64,000 bases of DNA from Thiovibrio frasassiensis (GTDB lineage: Bacteria; Desulfobacterota; Desulfobulbia; Desulfobulbales; Desulfurivibrionaceae): contig NZ_JAPHEH010000001.1 in the NCBI RefSeq assembly GCF_029607905.1, positions 2,633,530-2,697,529 of the forward strand, read 5' to 3'. The notes under the pieces were generated by a model. That model did no database searches and was not told where the DNA came from. It saw nothing but the letters and a program-made list of their open reading frames with translations. This document shows positions 43,912-52,122 of the stretch, piece by piece. Position 1 is the stretch's first letter. Each line of letters begins with the position of its first letter. Both the position numbers and the translations under genes were made by a program.

Positions 43912-45183
43912 TCAGAACGCCCGCACCACCGGAAGCTCCCGCCAGCTGGTGGTGTAGGAGGGGGATTTCCTCTCCTGCCTGTGATGCCATTGCTTGCTGA
44001 AGCCGGCGGAGGCGTACTGGAGCGTGTCCTTGCCCCAGCGGAGGTTGATGCGGTCCAGGGCCTGCAGGAGGGTGTCGCGGTGTGGACTGGGAGTGACAAA
44101 GAGGTTGGCTTGGTGAAGATGCTCGGGGAGCAGATCGCTGAGCACCACCCCCACCTTCTGGTAGACGTAACCCTCCCGAAAGAGCTCCTTGAGACAGCGG
44201 CCTGCCTGGATGATGAGCTCGGCGGTATCGGCGGTGGGGCACGGCAGGGAGACGGTGCGGCTGTTGGCGTACTGGGGCTGATCGGTGCGGAAACGGTTGG
44301 TGGTGAGATAGAGGGTGAGGCAGCCGGCCTTGAGCCGTTGCGCCCGGAGCTTCTCGGCGGCGCGGGAGACATAGGAGACCGCGGCCTCGTGCATCTCGCC
44401 AAGCTCGCGCACCGGAGCGCCGAAGGAGCGGGAACAGGCGAGGGAGTGCTTGGGCTGCGGCATCTCCTCCAGGGGAAAGCAGGAGATGCCCTGCAGCTCG
44501 TACATGGTGCGAACCCCGGTGATGCTCAGATTTTTCTTGAGCCAGCGCTCGTCTGCCCGGCTCAGGTCGTAGGCGGTGCGGATGTTGTGCGCGGCCAGCT
44601 TTTGGGCGGAGCGGGACCCGATGCCCCACACCTCCCCTGCCCCGATATCCTTGAGGAACGCGGTGATATCGTGCTCCGGCAGGAGTCCGAACACCCCGCC
44701 ATGCTCCACCTGCTTCTTGGCCATCCGGTTGGCGAGCTTGGCCAGGGTCTTGGTGGGAGCGAAGCCGATGGAAACCGGGATACCGGTCTCCCGGCGGATC
44801 GTGCCCCGGATCTCGGTCCCCAGACGGCGCAGGGATTCCTCACCCGTCGCGGGCAGCCGGATGAAGGCCTCGTCGATGGAATAGACCTCCACCTCGGGCT
44901 CCAGCCGTCCCAGGACCTCCATGACCCGCTGGGACATGTCGCCGTATAAGGCGTAGTTGGAGGAAAAGACCCGGACCCGGTAGTACTCGAGCAGGGGCTT
45001 GCACTTAAAATAGGGCTCCCCCATCCGGATGCCCAGGGCCTTGGCCTCGTTGGAGCGGGCGATGATGCAGCCGTCGTTGTTGGAGAGCACCACCACCGGC
45101 TGGTCCGCAAGCCCGGGGTTAAAAAACCGTTCGCAGGAAACGTAGAAGTTGTTGCAGTCGAGCAGGGCAAAAAGGGAGGGCAT
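43912..45183 (-). CDS. umuC: Translesion DNA polymerase UmuC
   Basis: This 423-residue Y-family polymerase starts MPSLFALLDCNNFYVSCERFF and has the palm motif YSIDEAFIRLPATGEESLRRLG (about residues 101-122). An HhH region follows (GIGSRSAQKLAAHNIRTAYDLS), then a little-finger domain. With UmuD' it forms Pol V for error-prone bypass under SOS control. It starts 8 bp downstream of umuD. The length matches the E. coli protein. Confidence 0.95.
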   Translation of the reverse strand: MPSLFALLDCNNFYVSCERFFNPGLADQPVVVLSNNDGCIIARSNEAKALGIRMGEPYFKCKPLLEYYRVRVFSSNYALYGDMSQRVMEVLGRLEPEVEVYSIDEAFIRLPATGEESLRRLGTEIRGTIRRETGIPVSIGFAPTKTLAKLANRMAKKQVEHGGVFGLLPEHDITAFLKDIGAGEVWGIGSRSAQKLAAHNIRTAYDLSRADERWLKKNLSITGVRTMYELQGISCFPLEEMPQPKHSLACSRSFGAPVRELGEMHEAAVSYVSRAAEKLRAQRLKAGCLTLYLTTNRFRTDQPQYANSRTVSLPCPTADTAELIIQAGRCLKELFREGYVYQKVGVVLSDLLPEHLHQANLFVTPSPHRDTLLQALDRINLRWGKDTLQYASAGFSKQWHHRQERKSPSYTTSWRELPVVRAF

Positions 45184-45191
45184 GCGCGGGC

Positions 45192-45635
45192 CTAAAGGGC
45201 GTGGACCACGTAGGCAACCACCCCCCAGATCTCGCAGGTGATTCCTTCGGCCATGTGGATGTCCGGGTAATCGGGGCTCTCGGCCTTGAGGCAGATGCTC
45301 TCTCCCTGCATGACCAGCCGTTTCACGGTGAGCTCGCCGTCGAGCACCGCGATCACCACCTTGCCGCTGGTCGGCGTAAGCGAGCGGTCCACCACCAGGA
45401 TGTCGTTGTGATGGATGCCGGCCCCGAGCATGGAATCGCCCGCCACCTTGACAAAGAAGGTGGCGGCGGGATTAGCCACCATGAGCTCGTTGAGGTCGAG
45501 CCTGCCCTCGATGTAGTCGTCCGCCGGGCTGGGAAACCCCGCGGAAACGCGGCAGGCGAAGAGGGGGCGTTTGAGCTCGGTGGTGCGGTCGAAAGCATAG
45601 ACCGCCGTGACGGTTGGGGAAGATGCTGGATTCAT
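45192..45635 (-). CDS. umuD: SOS protein UmuD
   Basis: This 147-residue protein has the LexA/UmuD self-cleavage fold: the CRVSAGFPSPADDY cleavage region (Ala-Gly near residues 31-32), the catalytic Ser in KVAGDSMLGAGI (near 68), and Lys in GKVVIAVLDGELTVKR (near 105). It forms UmuD'2C with UmuC. A CTGTAT-N4-CTGTAT direct repeat immediately upstream may be the SOS operator. Confidence 0.94.
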   Translation of the reverse strand: MNPASSPTVTAVYAFDRTTELKRPLFACRVSAGFPSPADDYIEGRLDLNELMVANPAATFFVKVAGDSMLGAGIHHNDILVVDRSLTPTSGKVVIAVLDGELTVKRLVMQGESICLKAESPDYPDIHMAEGITCEIWGVVAYVVHAL

Positions 45636-45644
45636 GGAGCCACT

Positions 45645-45667
45645 ATACAGGAGAATACAGCCCCTGT
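45645..45667. promoter_or_regulatory. Possible SOS operator of umuDC
   Basis: ATACAG is repeated at 45645-45650 and 45655-45660, 10 bp apart (CTGTAT-N4-CTGTAT on the coding strand), and ACAG is followed by CTGT at 45657-45667. It differs from the E. coli LexA box (CTGT-N8-ACAG), so a lineage-specific LexA site is only a suggestion. Confidence 0.4.
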
Positions 45668-45688
45668 CATCGGGAGGAATGGGCGGGC

Positions 45689-46444
45689 TTAGGTATGCGG
45701 ATGTTTCTGCAAAAAGGGATGCAGAGAGGCGGTGAGCAGCCGGATGAAACGCGGGTTGTGGGCGGGATGGTCGGCGCTGAGCCGGTTTTCCTCGAAAAGA
45801 GCGAGATGCTGCTGCCCCAAGGGCCCGCTCTGCAGATGGTTTTTCAGGGAGTGCGGGAAGTGCTCCATAACGATGCTCGCCTTGGGTCCATGGCAGGAGG
45901 GGAGATAGAGCCGCCGCTCACCAAACTGCAGCATGCCGGAACCCTGGCAGGCCGAGACCACCTTCAGCCCCTTGATCCTTGCCAGCAGGCCGAGCGCCTC
46001 CTGCAGCGCCTCCTCGGCGCCGCGGTTCACCCGGGCCATCTCCGCCTGGTATTCTGGCCTGGACTCAATCCGGACCAGATCGCGGCGCAGCAAGTGGAAG
46101 AGCTCCCGGCAATTCTTTTCCAGGGCGGCCGGGCCAACGGGCTGCTCGTCTTGCAGGATCCGGGCGTTGGCCTCGTATAGCCGGGCCACCCGGCACCAAT
46201 GGGCGGCACCGTAGAGGCAGAGCTTGCGGTAATGGGGGTCGTAGGCGAACTCCTTGCAGAAGTTGTCGATATGGCCAAGAGATTGCTCGTCAAAATACAG
46301 GCTGCGGAGCAGGAGCAGAACCCCCTCCCCTTCGGGGACGGCGGCAAAGACCGCGATCTCCACCTCCCCGCCGGCCACCTCCCCTGCCGTGTGCTGCACC
46401 GCAAAGTAGAAGGCTCCCTCTTTGCGGCGTTCGCTCAGACGCAT
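45689..46444 (-). CDS. Hypothetical protein, 251 aa
   Basis: I do not recognise this family. It is a soluble protein with an alpha+beta N-terminus (GAFYFAVQHTAGEVAGGEVEIAVFAAVPEGEGVLLLLRSLYFDE) and a long helical middle (about residues 90-180). There is a short ACQGSGMLQFG and a conserved-looking C-terminal LTASLHPFLQKHPHT. No membrane segment or clear catalytic motif is visible. It is leftward, between umuD (on its left) and smsB (on its right), with gaps of about 50-80 bp. Confidence 0.6.
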   Translation of the reverse strand: MRLSERRKEGAFYFAVQHTAGEVAGGEVEIAVFAAVPEGEGVLLLLRSLYFDEQSLGHIDNFCKEFAYDPHYRKLCLYGAAHWCRVARLYEANARILQDEQPVGPAALEKNCRELFHLLRRDLVRIESRPEYQAEMARVNRGAEEALQEALGLLARIKGLKVVSACQGSGMLQFGERRLYLPSCHGPKASIVMEHFPHSLKNHLQSGPLGQQHLALFEENRLSADHPAHNPRFIRLLTASLHPFLQKHPHT

Positions 46445-46523
46445 GGGGTCTCCTTAAGGTGCCGCGAGGAAACGCTATTCCCCGGAGAGGTCCTTGCCTG
46501 TGGGCCGGCCCAGCTTGCCCTTA

Positions 46524-47459
46524 TCACCGCAGGATCCCCTTGACGATGACCTCCACGGCCTCTTCAGGCGTGAGTCCGTGCACCATGAGGGTTTCAAGCT
46601 GCCGCTTGTCCACGCTGCCGATGGCCGCCTCATGGGTCACCTTGGCCAGGGGGTTGGTCACCCGCACCACCGGGCTGGCGCTGGCAACGGCATGATCCTT
46701 GACAATCTCCAGACAGTCCACATGCCCTCTGGCCCCGGCGGCATTGCCTTCCGTGATCCCGGTTATCTCCGCCGTTGCCTCATCCTCGATCGCAACCCGT
46801 GTTTTTATCAGCCCCCGGGAGTTCTCTCCGGCCAGCACCACCTTTTCCTTGATCACAATGGCATCGGACCCATGGCCGAAGACCCTTGTCAGCAACTCGA
46901 CCACGCCATTTTCTTCCGCCTGGACCGCGTAATCAATGGCCAGCCTGCCGACCCGGCCGGTAATCAGCGTGAACGCACCCAAATATCTGCCGTTTTTTCC
47001 GACCCTGACAAGGGCCTTGGGGATGGCCTCAACCCCGCCATGCCTGCCGTGGAAGTGGATCTCAGTATAGCGCATTTCCGCGCCTTCCCCGATATCGATC
47101 GCCGCATCCATGGTATGGAGCACCTGCTCAGCCTCGGGGAAGATACAGTGGGCGATAAACGAGGCGGCGGCATTCTTTTCAAGCTGCACCTCCATCTGGA
47201 TATTCTGACTCCCCCTTGTATGGAGAACGCCGAAACAGAGATGGACCGGGTTCTTGAGCCGCACCCCTTGCCGCACCCTGACCTTGGCGCTGATCCCCGA
47301 CGCGGTTGCCTGCGCCTCGACCTCGATTCCCTCGATCTCCCGACTGCTCAAGATCGTATGCCCGTCGGCGACCAGATGGGCAGTGGCGCTGTCCGCCAGG
47401 ATCGCCCGGTCACCGCCGGCATTGCCGAAGGCCTTCATTAATTGCTCAAGGGCGTTCAT
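46524..47459 (-). CDS. SmsB/SufBD-family Fe-S assembly protein
   Basis: This 311-residue protein has the SufBD beta-helix features (HLCFGVLHTRGSQNIQMEVQLEKNAAASFIAHC, then GQNSRGLIKTRVAIEDEA-type repeats, and HEAAIGSVDKRQLETLMVHGLTPEEA near the end). It is much shorter than SufB (about 480) and close in size to SmsB of the two-gene minimal SUF system. It is the scaffold component with SmsC. The ATG at 47459 has GAGGT upstream and overlaps the smsC stop by 14 bp. No separate sufD, sufS or sufU is adjacent. Confidence 0.85.
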   Translation of the reverse strand: MNALEQLMKAFGNAGGDRAILADSATAHLVADGHTILSSREIEGIEVEAQATASGISAKVRVRQGVRLKNPVHLCFGVLHTRGSQNIQMEVQLEKNAAASFIAHCIFPEAEQVLHTMDAAIDIGEGAEMRYTEIHFHGRHGGVEAIPKALVRVGKNGRYLGAFTLITGRVGRLAIDYAVQAEENGVVELLTRVFGHGSDAIVIKEKVVLAGENSRGLIKTRVAIEDEATAEITGITEGNAAGARGHVDCLEIVKDHAVASASPVVRVTNPLAKVTHEAAIGSVDKRQLETLMVHGLTPEEAVEVIVKGILR

Positions 47460-48168
47460 CGACACATACCTCGGTTGCACAACCCGAACATTGCCGCGAC
47501 TTGTAATATGCCGCCACCTCTGCCGGAGTTCCGGAACAGACGACTTTCCCCCGGCAGATCTGCGACGCCTGGTCGGCAATCAGGGCAATCTCCTCGCGGT
47601 GGGTAATGAGCAGCACCGCCGAGCCGTGTTCCTTGCAGGCGGCGATCACATTGATGATGTCTTGGATGGAGAGCATGTCGATGCCGGAATCGGGCTCATC
47701 GAAGATGGCGAGCCTGGGATGCAAGGCCAGGATGGAGGCAAGCTCAATCCGTTTTCTTTCCCCGCCGCTCAACGATCGGTCCACCATCCTCGCCAAATAA
47801 CGGCCGGGCTCAAGACCGACCATCGCAAGGTAGGGGGCCGGGTCCAGATCCCTCTGCTTCAGGGTCAGATACTGGGCCACGGAGATGCCTTCAAATCGTA
47901 CCGGCTCCTGCCAGGCCATGGTGATGCCCAGTTGCGCCCTTTCATGGATCTTAGAGGTCTGGATGGCCTTACCGGCAAAGAGGATCGTCCCGGAGGTGGG
48001 ACGGTATCCCTCGCAGCCGGCGATGAGATAGGCCAGGGTGCTCTTGCCGGTGCCGTTGGTACCCAGCAGGGCATGGACCTCTCCCGCCTCAACCGAGAGG
48101 GAAAAGTCATCGAGAATCTTTGTCGTGTCCACCTGAAAGGAAAGGTTTTTTATCTCAAGCAGCGCCAT
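47446..48168 (-). CDS. SmsC/SufC ATPase of the minimal SUF system
   Basis: This 240-residue ABC ATPase has a Walker A (GTNGTGKST, about residues 36-44), the Q-loop (AWQEPVRF near 91), the signature SLSGGERKRIE (near 143), Walker B (LAIFDEPDSGID) and the H-loop (LLITHREE). The C-terminus carries four cysteines (SRQCSGCATEVC region), an unusual feature. It pairs with the downstream SmsB-like gene. The two-gene order C then B matches the SMS arrangement of many anaerobes. Confidence 0.88.
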   Translation of the reverse strand: MALLEIKNLSFQVDTTKILDDFSLSVEAGEVHALLGTNGTGKSTLAYLIAGCEGYRPTSGTILFAGKAIQTSKIHERAQLGITMAWQEPVRFEGISVAQYLTLKQRDLDPAPYLAMVGLEPGRYLARMVDRSLSGGERKRIELASILALHPRLAIFDEPDSGIDMLSIQDIINVIAACKEHGSAVLLITHREEIALIADQASQICRGKVVCSGTPAEVAAYYKSRQCSGCATEVCVDERP

Positions 48169-48265
48169 TTTGCTTTGCCAGCTCCAGAATCAAAACAAGA
48201 CAGGGGGGAGGTTTCTCTTATTTTTCCGCCTCGGGACAAGGCCGAAAGTCCGGGACAAATCGGTT

Positions 48266-48718
48266 TCAGCGCTCCCTGGTTCGGGCTTCACGGGCCTGTT
48301 CGCGGGGGGCAACCTTGGCCAGCGCGGCAAGCTCCTCGGCGAGAAGATCGAGCAGGTCATCCACCGACATGATCCCCACCAAGCCGCCATCCTGACCGAT
48401 CACCGGGATACGGCGGATGCCGTGCGCCCGCATGAGGCGAATGGTTTCCACCACCCCCGCTGTTTCCTGCACACTGACGAGCTGCCCTCCCATGATCTCG
48501 CCTGCGCTGAAGTCGGCAACCGGCAAGGATTTGGCCACGATCTCGATCACGATATCCCGGTCGGTCACCATGCCCACCGGCACCCGTTTTCCCGCGATCT
48601 CATCCACCACCACCAGATCGCCCACATGATACCGGCGCATGAGTTCCGCCGCCTCGATGATGCTGGTTGTTCTGGTGGCAAAAACGACTTCTCGGTTGCA
48701 AAACTCTCCAATAGGCAT
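48266..48718 (-). CDS. Two-CBS-domain protein
   Basis: This 150-residue protein has two CBS domains (about residues 10-65 and 76-130). Each has the typical ATT-x-xxxEAAELMRRYHVGDLVVVDE and TAGVVETIRLMRAHGIRRIPVIGQDG segments. CBS pairs bind adenine nucleotides and sense energy or ligand state. A charged helical tail follows. GGGAGG precedes the ATG. Confidence 0.92.
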   Translation of the reverse strand: MPIGEFCNREVVFATRTTSIIEAAELMRRYHVGDLVVVDEIAGKRVPVGMVTDRDIVIEIVAKSLPVADFSAGEIMGGQLVSVQETAGVVETIRLMRAHGIRRIPVIGQDGGLVGIMSVDDLLDLLAEELAALAKVAPREQAREARTRER

Positions 48719-48775
48719 AGTCTCATTCCTCCCGATCGCCCGATAGCTTGATGCGCGCCGTTCTTCTTTCTTTGA

Positions 48776-49303
48776 CTATTTCTCTGGGGTGCCGGACCGT
48801 TGCAAAAGTTCGGCAATTTTCTGGCCAAACAAGCGGGCGCTCTTGGGACCATCGGCGGTGACCAGATTACCGTCCACCGTGACCTCTGCCCCGGTGTAAT
48901 GCGCGCCCTTGCCCTCAATCCCCTTGATCTCACTGGAGAAAACCGTGGCCTGCTTGCCCGCGAGCAAGCCAGCATTGGCCAGGATTACCGGGGCCACGCA
49001 GATGGCCGCCACAACCTTGCCCTGGCCAGAGAACTCTTTGGCAATCCGCAGGGCCTCGGGGTTGCTAAAATAGAGCTTGGAGCCGGGCCCCCCTACAAAA
49101 ACCACCGCCTTGTATGCAGCACCCTTCACCTCGGCCAGGGTAAGGGTGGCGGTGGCCGCCCTGCCAAGCGAACCAGGGCAAACCCCCTTGACCAGACTGG
49201 CGATCACCGTTTTATGCCCCTCCTTTTCCAGCTCCGCCTGGGTAAGGAACAGCTCCTCATCCCTGAATCGCTCCGGGGCAATGATCATCAGCACTGTCGC
49301 CAT
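48776..49303 (-). CDS. DJ-1/PfpI-family protein
   Basis: From the ATG at 49303 (GGAGG upstream) this is a 175-residue DJ-1/PfpI fold protein. The nucleophile elbow is AAICVAPVILANAGLL (Cys near residue 102), and the oxyanion-site GGPGS is near 71-75. It may act as a glyoxalase, deglycase or redox chaperone; the exact activity cannot be told. Confidence 0.9.
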   Translation of the reverse strand: MATVLMIIAPERFRDEELFLTQAELEKEGHKTVIASLVKGVCPGSLGRAATATLTLAEVKGAAYKAVVFVGGPGSKLYFSNPEALRIAKEFSGQGKVVAAICVAPVILANAGLLAGKQATVFSSEIKGIEGKGAHYTGAEVTVDGNLVTADGPKSARLFGQKIAELLQRSGTPEK

Positions 49304-49533
49304 GGAAAAACCTCCGCTGCGCATCGGCTCGGGTCATCCGCCCGAGACCTTCCGCTCCGCTTCTCAATCCCGACCCCTTCGACCGAAACACCCGGTCTCG
49401 CCGATGGGGATCTCGGTTCATAATCAGCCTATCACATCTTCCCCCCTGTATTCCACGGAGATTTTTCCCCCGGGTTCTCGAACCAACAACGCACGATTGC
49501 CGGAAAAGCGCACTGGCCGCCGCCCCCAAAACG

Positions 49534-49565
49534 AAAAAAGGAGTTACGTCATATGACGTAACTCC
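49534..49565 (-). terminator. Terminator of tRNA-Glu
   Basis: A perfect 26-bp palindrome centred on CATATG (49540-49565) lies just beyond the tRNA 3' end and is followed on the minus strand by six T, a strong intrinsic terminator. Confidence 0.9.
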
Positions 49566-49578
49566 TTATATTCTCACT

Positions 49579-49654
49579 TGGTGACCCCTACGGGACTCGA
49601 ACCCGTGTTACCGGCGTGAGAGGCCAGCGTCCTAGACCACTAGACGAAGGGGCC
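49579..49654 (-). tRNA. tRNA-Glu (anticodon CUC)
   Basis: The acceptor arms GGCCCCT/AGGGGTC have discriminator A and an encoded CCA. The anticodon stem CTGGC/GCCGG surrounds CTCTCAC, giving CTC for GAG codons. The T arm CGGGTTCGAGTCCCG is canonical. Confidence 0.95.
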
Positions 49655-49755
49655 ATGCTGTGCGCCATTATCTAAATGATGGGAGGGAATTTGTCAATCT
49701 TTTATTCCGCGCCTATGCTCTTCCAACCAGGGGAAAACATCGCAACCATCCTGTT

Positions 49756-50328
49756 TCAATCCATAAATTTTCTCCCCGCCTCTTCCGCCCGGGTCAGGGT
49801 GGCCGCGTCCTTTGCCATGTCCCCGCGGCCATCCATGCCCTTAACGAGAAACTCACCGCCATAGCCCATGCCCATGGCGTCAAAAGCATACTTGGCCGTA
49901 AGAATCGCGCCCTCAAAAACCCTTTCCCCGTGGGTGGCGGATACCGCCAGCAAAAAACCCTTACGGCTTGGATCTTTGCGCCACTCTCCTTTTTCGGTGA
50001 GCAGCCGTTTCCTGTTCCACAACGCTTGGCAGCGGTCGACAAATCCCTTGGCCTGGGCAGTGATCCCGTAAAAATAGATGGGCGAGGCAAGAATCAGCCG
50101 CTGGCAGGCAAGGATCTTCGGATACAGCTCCTGCATGTCGTCTTCCAGCACACATTCCCCTGCCTTGTCGCAGCCGCCGCAACCGATACAGGGCTGAATA
50201 CGGAGATCGCAGAGACGGATCATCTCTATCTCGCCCCCAGCCGCCGCCACCCCTTGCAAGACAGTGCGGAGCAAGGTTTCGGAGTTCCCTTTTTTTCGCG
50301 GGCTGCCGCTCAAGGCCAGAACCTTCAT
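49756..50328 (-). CDS. Flavodoxin-family NAD(P)H-dependent FMN reductase
   Basis: This 190-residue protein has the flavodoxin-like FMN site LALSGSPRKKGNSETLL (residues 4-20), a ferredoxin-like Cys run CIGCGGCDKAGEC (about residues 48-60), and the ASPIYFYGITAQAKGFVDR loop. The cysteines suggest an iron-sulfur flavoprotein or a thiol-rich variant. The ATG at 50328 follows GGGGA. The malQ stop overlaps its upstream region (50330). Confidence 0.9.
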   Translation of the reverse strand: MKVLALSGSPRKKGNSETLLRTVLQGVAAAGGEIEMIRLCDLRIQPCIGCGGCDKAGECVLEDDMQELYPKILACQRLILASPIYFYGITAQAKGFVDRCQALWNRKRLLTEKGEWRKDPSRKGFLLAVSATHGERVFEGAILTAKYAFDAMGMGYGGEFLVKGMDGRGDMAKDAATLTRAEEAGRKFMD

Positions 50329-50329
50329 C

Positions 50330-51877
50330 TTATTTCCCCTTATTACAAGAAACAACAGGTGCGGCAGGCCGCCGGTTATAAAACACCACCTCATCGCGTA
50401 ACGCTCGTGCCGCGGTATCGTTCATAAATCTGGCCGCGCACCGCCAGCGCCAGTTCCCTTCGGAGGTGCCGGGGATGTTCATCCGGCAATCGCTGCCAAA
50501 CCCCAAGACATCCTGGAGCGGGACAATAACCAGATCGGCCACCGAGCCATAGGCAAGACGGATAAAATCCCAGTGGATGGCGCTGCCCGGCTGGCTATGG
50601 GCATAACGCAGGGCCCTGGCCTTACTGCTCTGCATCACCGTATCGCTGAAATACCAGCCCAGGGTGGTATCGTTATCGTGGGTCCCGGTATAGACCACAC
50701 AATTGACCGTCGTATAGTTATGGGGCAAATACGCGTTATGCTCGTCGGAATCAAAGGCGAACTGCAGCACCTTCATCCCGGGAAAGCCGAGGTTGTCGCG
50801 GAGCAATTCCACCTCGGGGGTGATAACCCCCAGGTCTTCGGCGATGATGGGCAGCGCACCGAGATGTTTTTTCATCTCGTTAAAAAATGGCAATCCCGGC
50901 CCCTTGATCCACTCCCCATTGACGGCGGTTTCCTCACTGGCCGGGATCTGCCAGTATGCCTCAAAGCCGCGGAAATGATCGATCCGGACCACATCCACTG
51001 TCTGACAGATATGGCGGAACCGCTGCCCCCACCAGGCGAGCAGGGACGCATTCAGCACCCCCCGATCGCTGTACCACTTAAAAAGCGGATTTCCCCAACG
51101 CTGGCCGGTATCGCTGAAATAATCAGGAGGCACGCCGGCCACATGGGTTGGCTGCCCGGTTTCGCGATCAAGGAGAAAGCACTCCTGATTCGCCCAGACA
51201 TCGGCGCTGTCCAGGGCGACATAGATGGGGATATCGCCGATGAGCCGGATGCCATGGCAATGGGCGTAATCCCAGAGGATCTGCCATTGGGAGAAAAAGC
51301 AGAACTGGACAAACTTATGAAAGAGGATGCGTTCCGCCAGGGTTTCCCGCCACAAAGCAAGGGCTTCCGGCTTGCGGCGGCCAATATCCTCGGGCCAGGC
51401 AAACCAGGGCTGCAAATGAAACTCCTCCCGCAGCGCCATGAAGAGGGCATAGTCGTCCAGCCACTCCATGGCCTGACAGAAAGCGGCGAAGGGGGATGAC
51501 GCTCCGGCCGCACGAAAGGCAAGAAAAGCGCGGGCCAGGATCTTCTCGTTGAAATCACGCACAGCGGAAAAATCGACCAGGTATTCGGAAAATGTCGCGG
51601 GGATCTCCACCTGCTCCGGCCGCAGAAAGCCTGCGCCAACAAGCTGCGCTGCATCGATGAGCAACGGGTTGCCGGCAAAGGCGGAGAGACTCATATAGGG
51701 GGAATTGCCGGAGATCTCGGTCACCGGGCCATAGGGCAGGATCTGCCAATGGGACTGACCGGCCGCCTTCAGATAATCGATGAACTCGAACCCCCCCTTG
51801 CCCAGGGTGCCGATGCCAAAAGGGCCGGGCAGGGAGGTGAGATGGAGAAGGAGGCCGCTGCTGCGCTGGGTGTGCAT
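50330..51877 (-). CDS. malQ: 4-alpha-glucanotransferase
   Basis: This 515-residue GH77 enzyme moves maltodextrin segments in glycogen or starch use. Visible are SGLLLHLTSLPGPFGIGTLG, the nucleophile region VVRIDHFRGFEAYW (Asp near 300), the acid/base IIAEDLGVITPE (Glu near 348), and YTGTHDNDTTLGWY (Asp near 400). It is transcribed with the reductase gene, ending 2 bp before that gene's start. Confidence 0.95.
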   Translation of the reverse strand: MHTQRSSGLLLHLTSLPGPFGIGTLGKGGFEFIDYLKAAGQSHWQILPYGPVTEISGNSPYMSLSAFAGNPLLIDAAQLVGAGFLRPEQVEIPATFSEYLVDFSAVRDFNEKILARAFLAFRAAGASSPFAAFCQAMEWLDDYALFMALREEFHLQPWFAWPEDIGRRKPEALALWRETLAERILFHKFVQFCFFSQWQILWDYAHCHGIRLIGDIPIYVALDSADVWANQECFLLDRETGQPTHVAGVPPDYFSDTGQRWGNPLFKWYSDRGVLNASLLAWWGQRFRHICQTVDVVRIDHFRGFEAYWQIPASEETAVNGEWIKGPGLPFFNEMKKHLGALPIIAEDLGVITPEVELLRDNLGFPGMKVLQFAFDSDEHNAYLPHNYTTVNCVVYTGTHDNDTTLGWYFSDTVMQSSKARALRYAHSQPGSAIHWDFIRLAYGSVADLVIVPLQDVLGFGSDCRMNIPGTSEGNWRWRCAARFMNDTAARALRDEVVFYNRRPAAPVVSCNKGK

Positions 51878-51911
51878 GGTTGTAAACCGCTCTTTTTTGA
51901 CTGGCTGTTAT

Positions 51912-51938
51912 GAAGCGAACCGTTCTGCTGTTCGCTTC
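51912..51938. repeat. 9-bp inverted repeat between malQ and the Na/Pi gene
   Basis: GAAGCGAAC at 51912-51920 and its inverse at 51930-51938 are separated by 9 nt in the divergent intergenic region. It could be an operator for either gene; no T-run follows. Confidence 0.4.
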
Positions 51939-52122
51939 GGGAGACACGGGCAGGCAGCTCTTATCATACAGAAAGGGCACTCCCGGCTCCAAGGAAAAAA
52001 CTCCTGGCCAACCGAGCAAACGGGGGGCAGGAAATATTTTCAATATCATCAAGCAATTGCCGATCCCTCGTACTCCAGGTATGATAGGACAAAACATCCT
52101 GTGAAAAAAAGGAGCGCATGGC

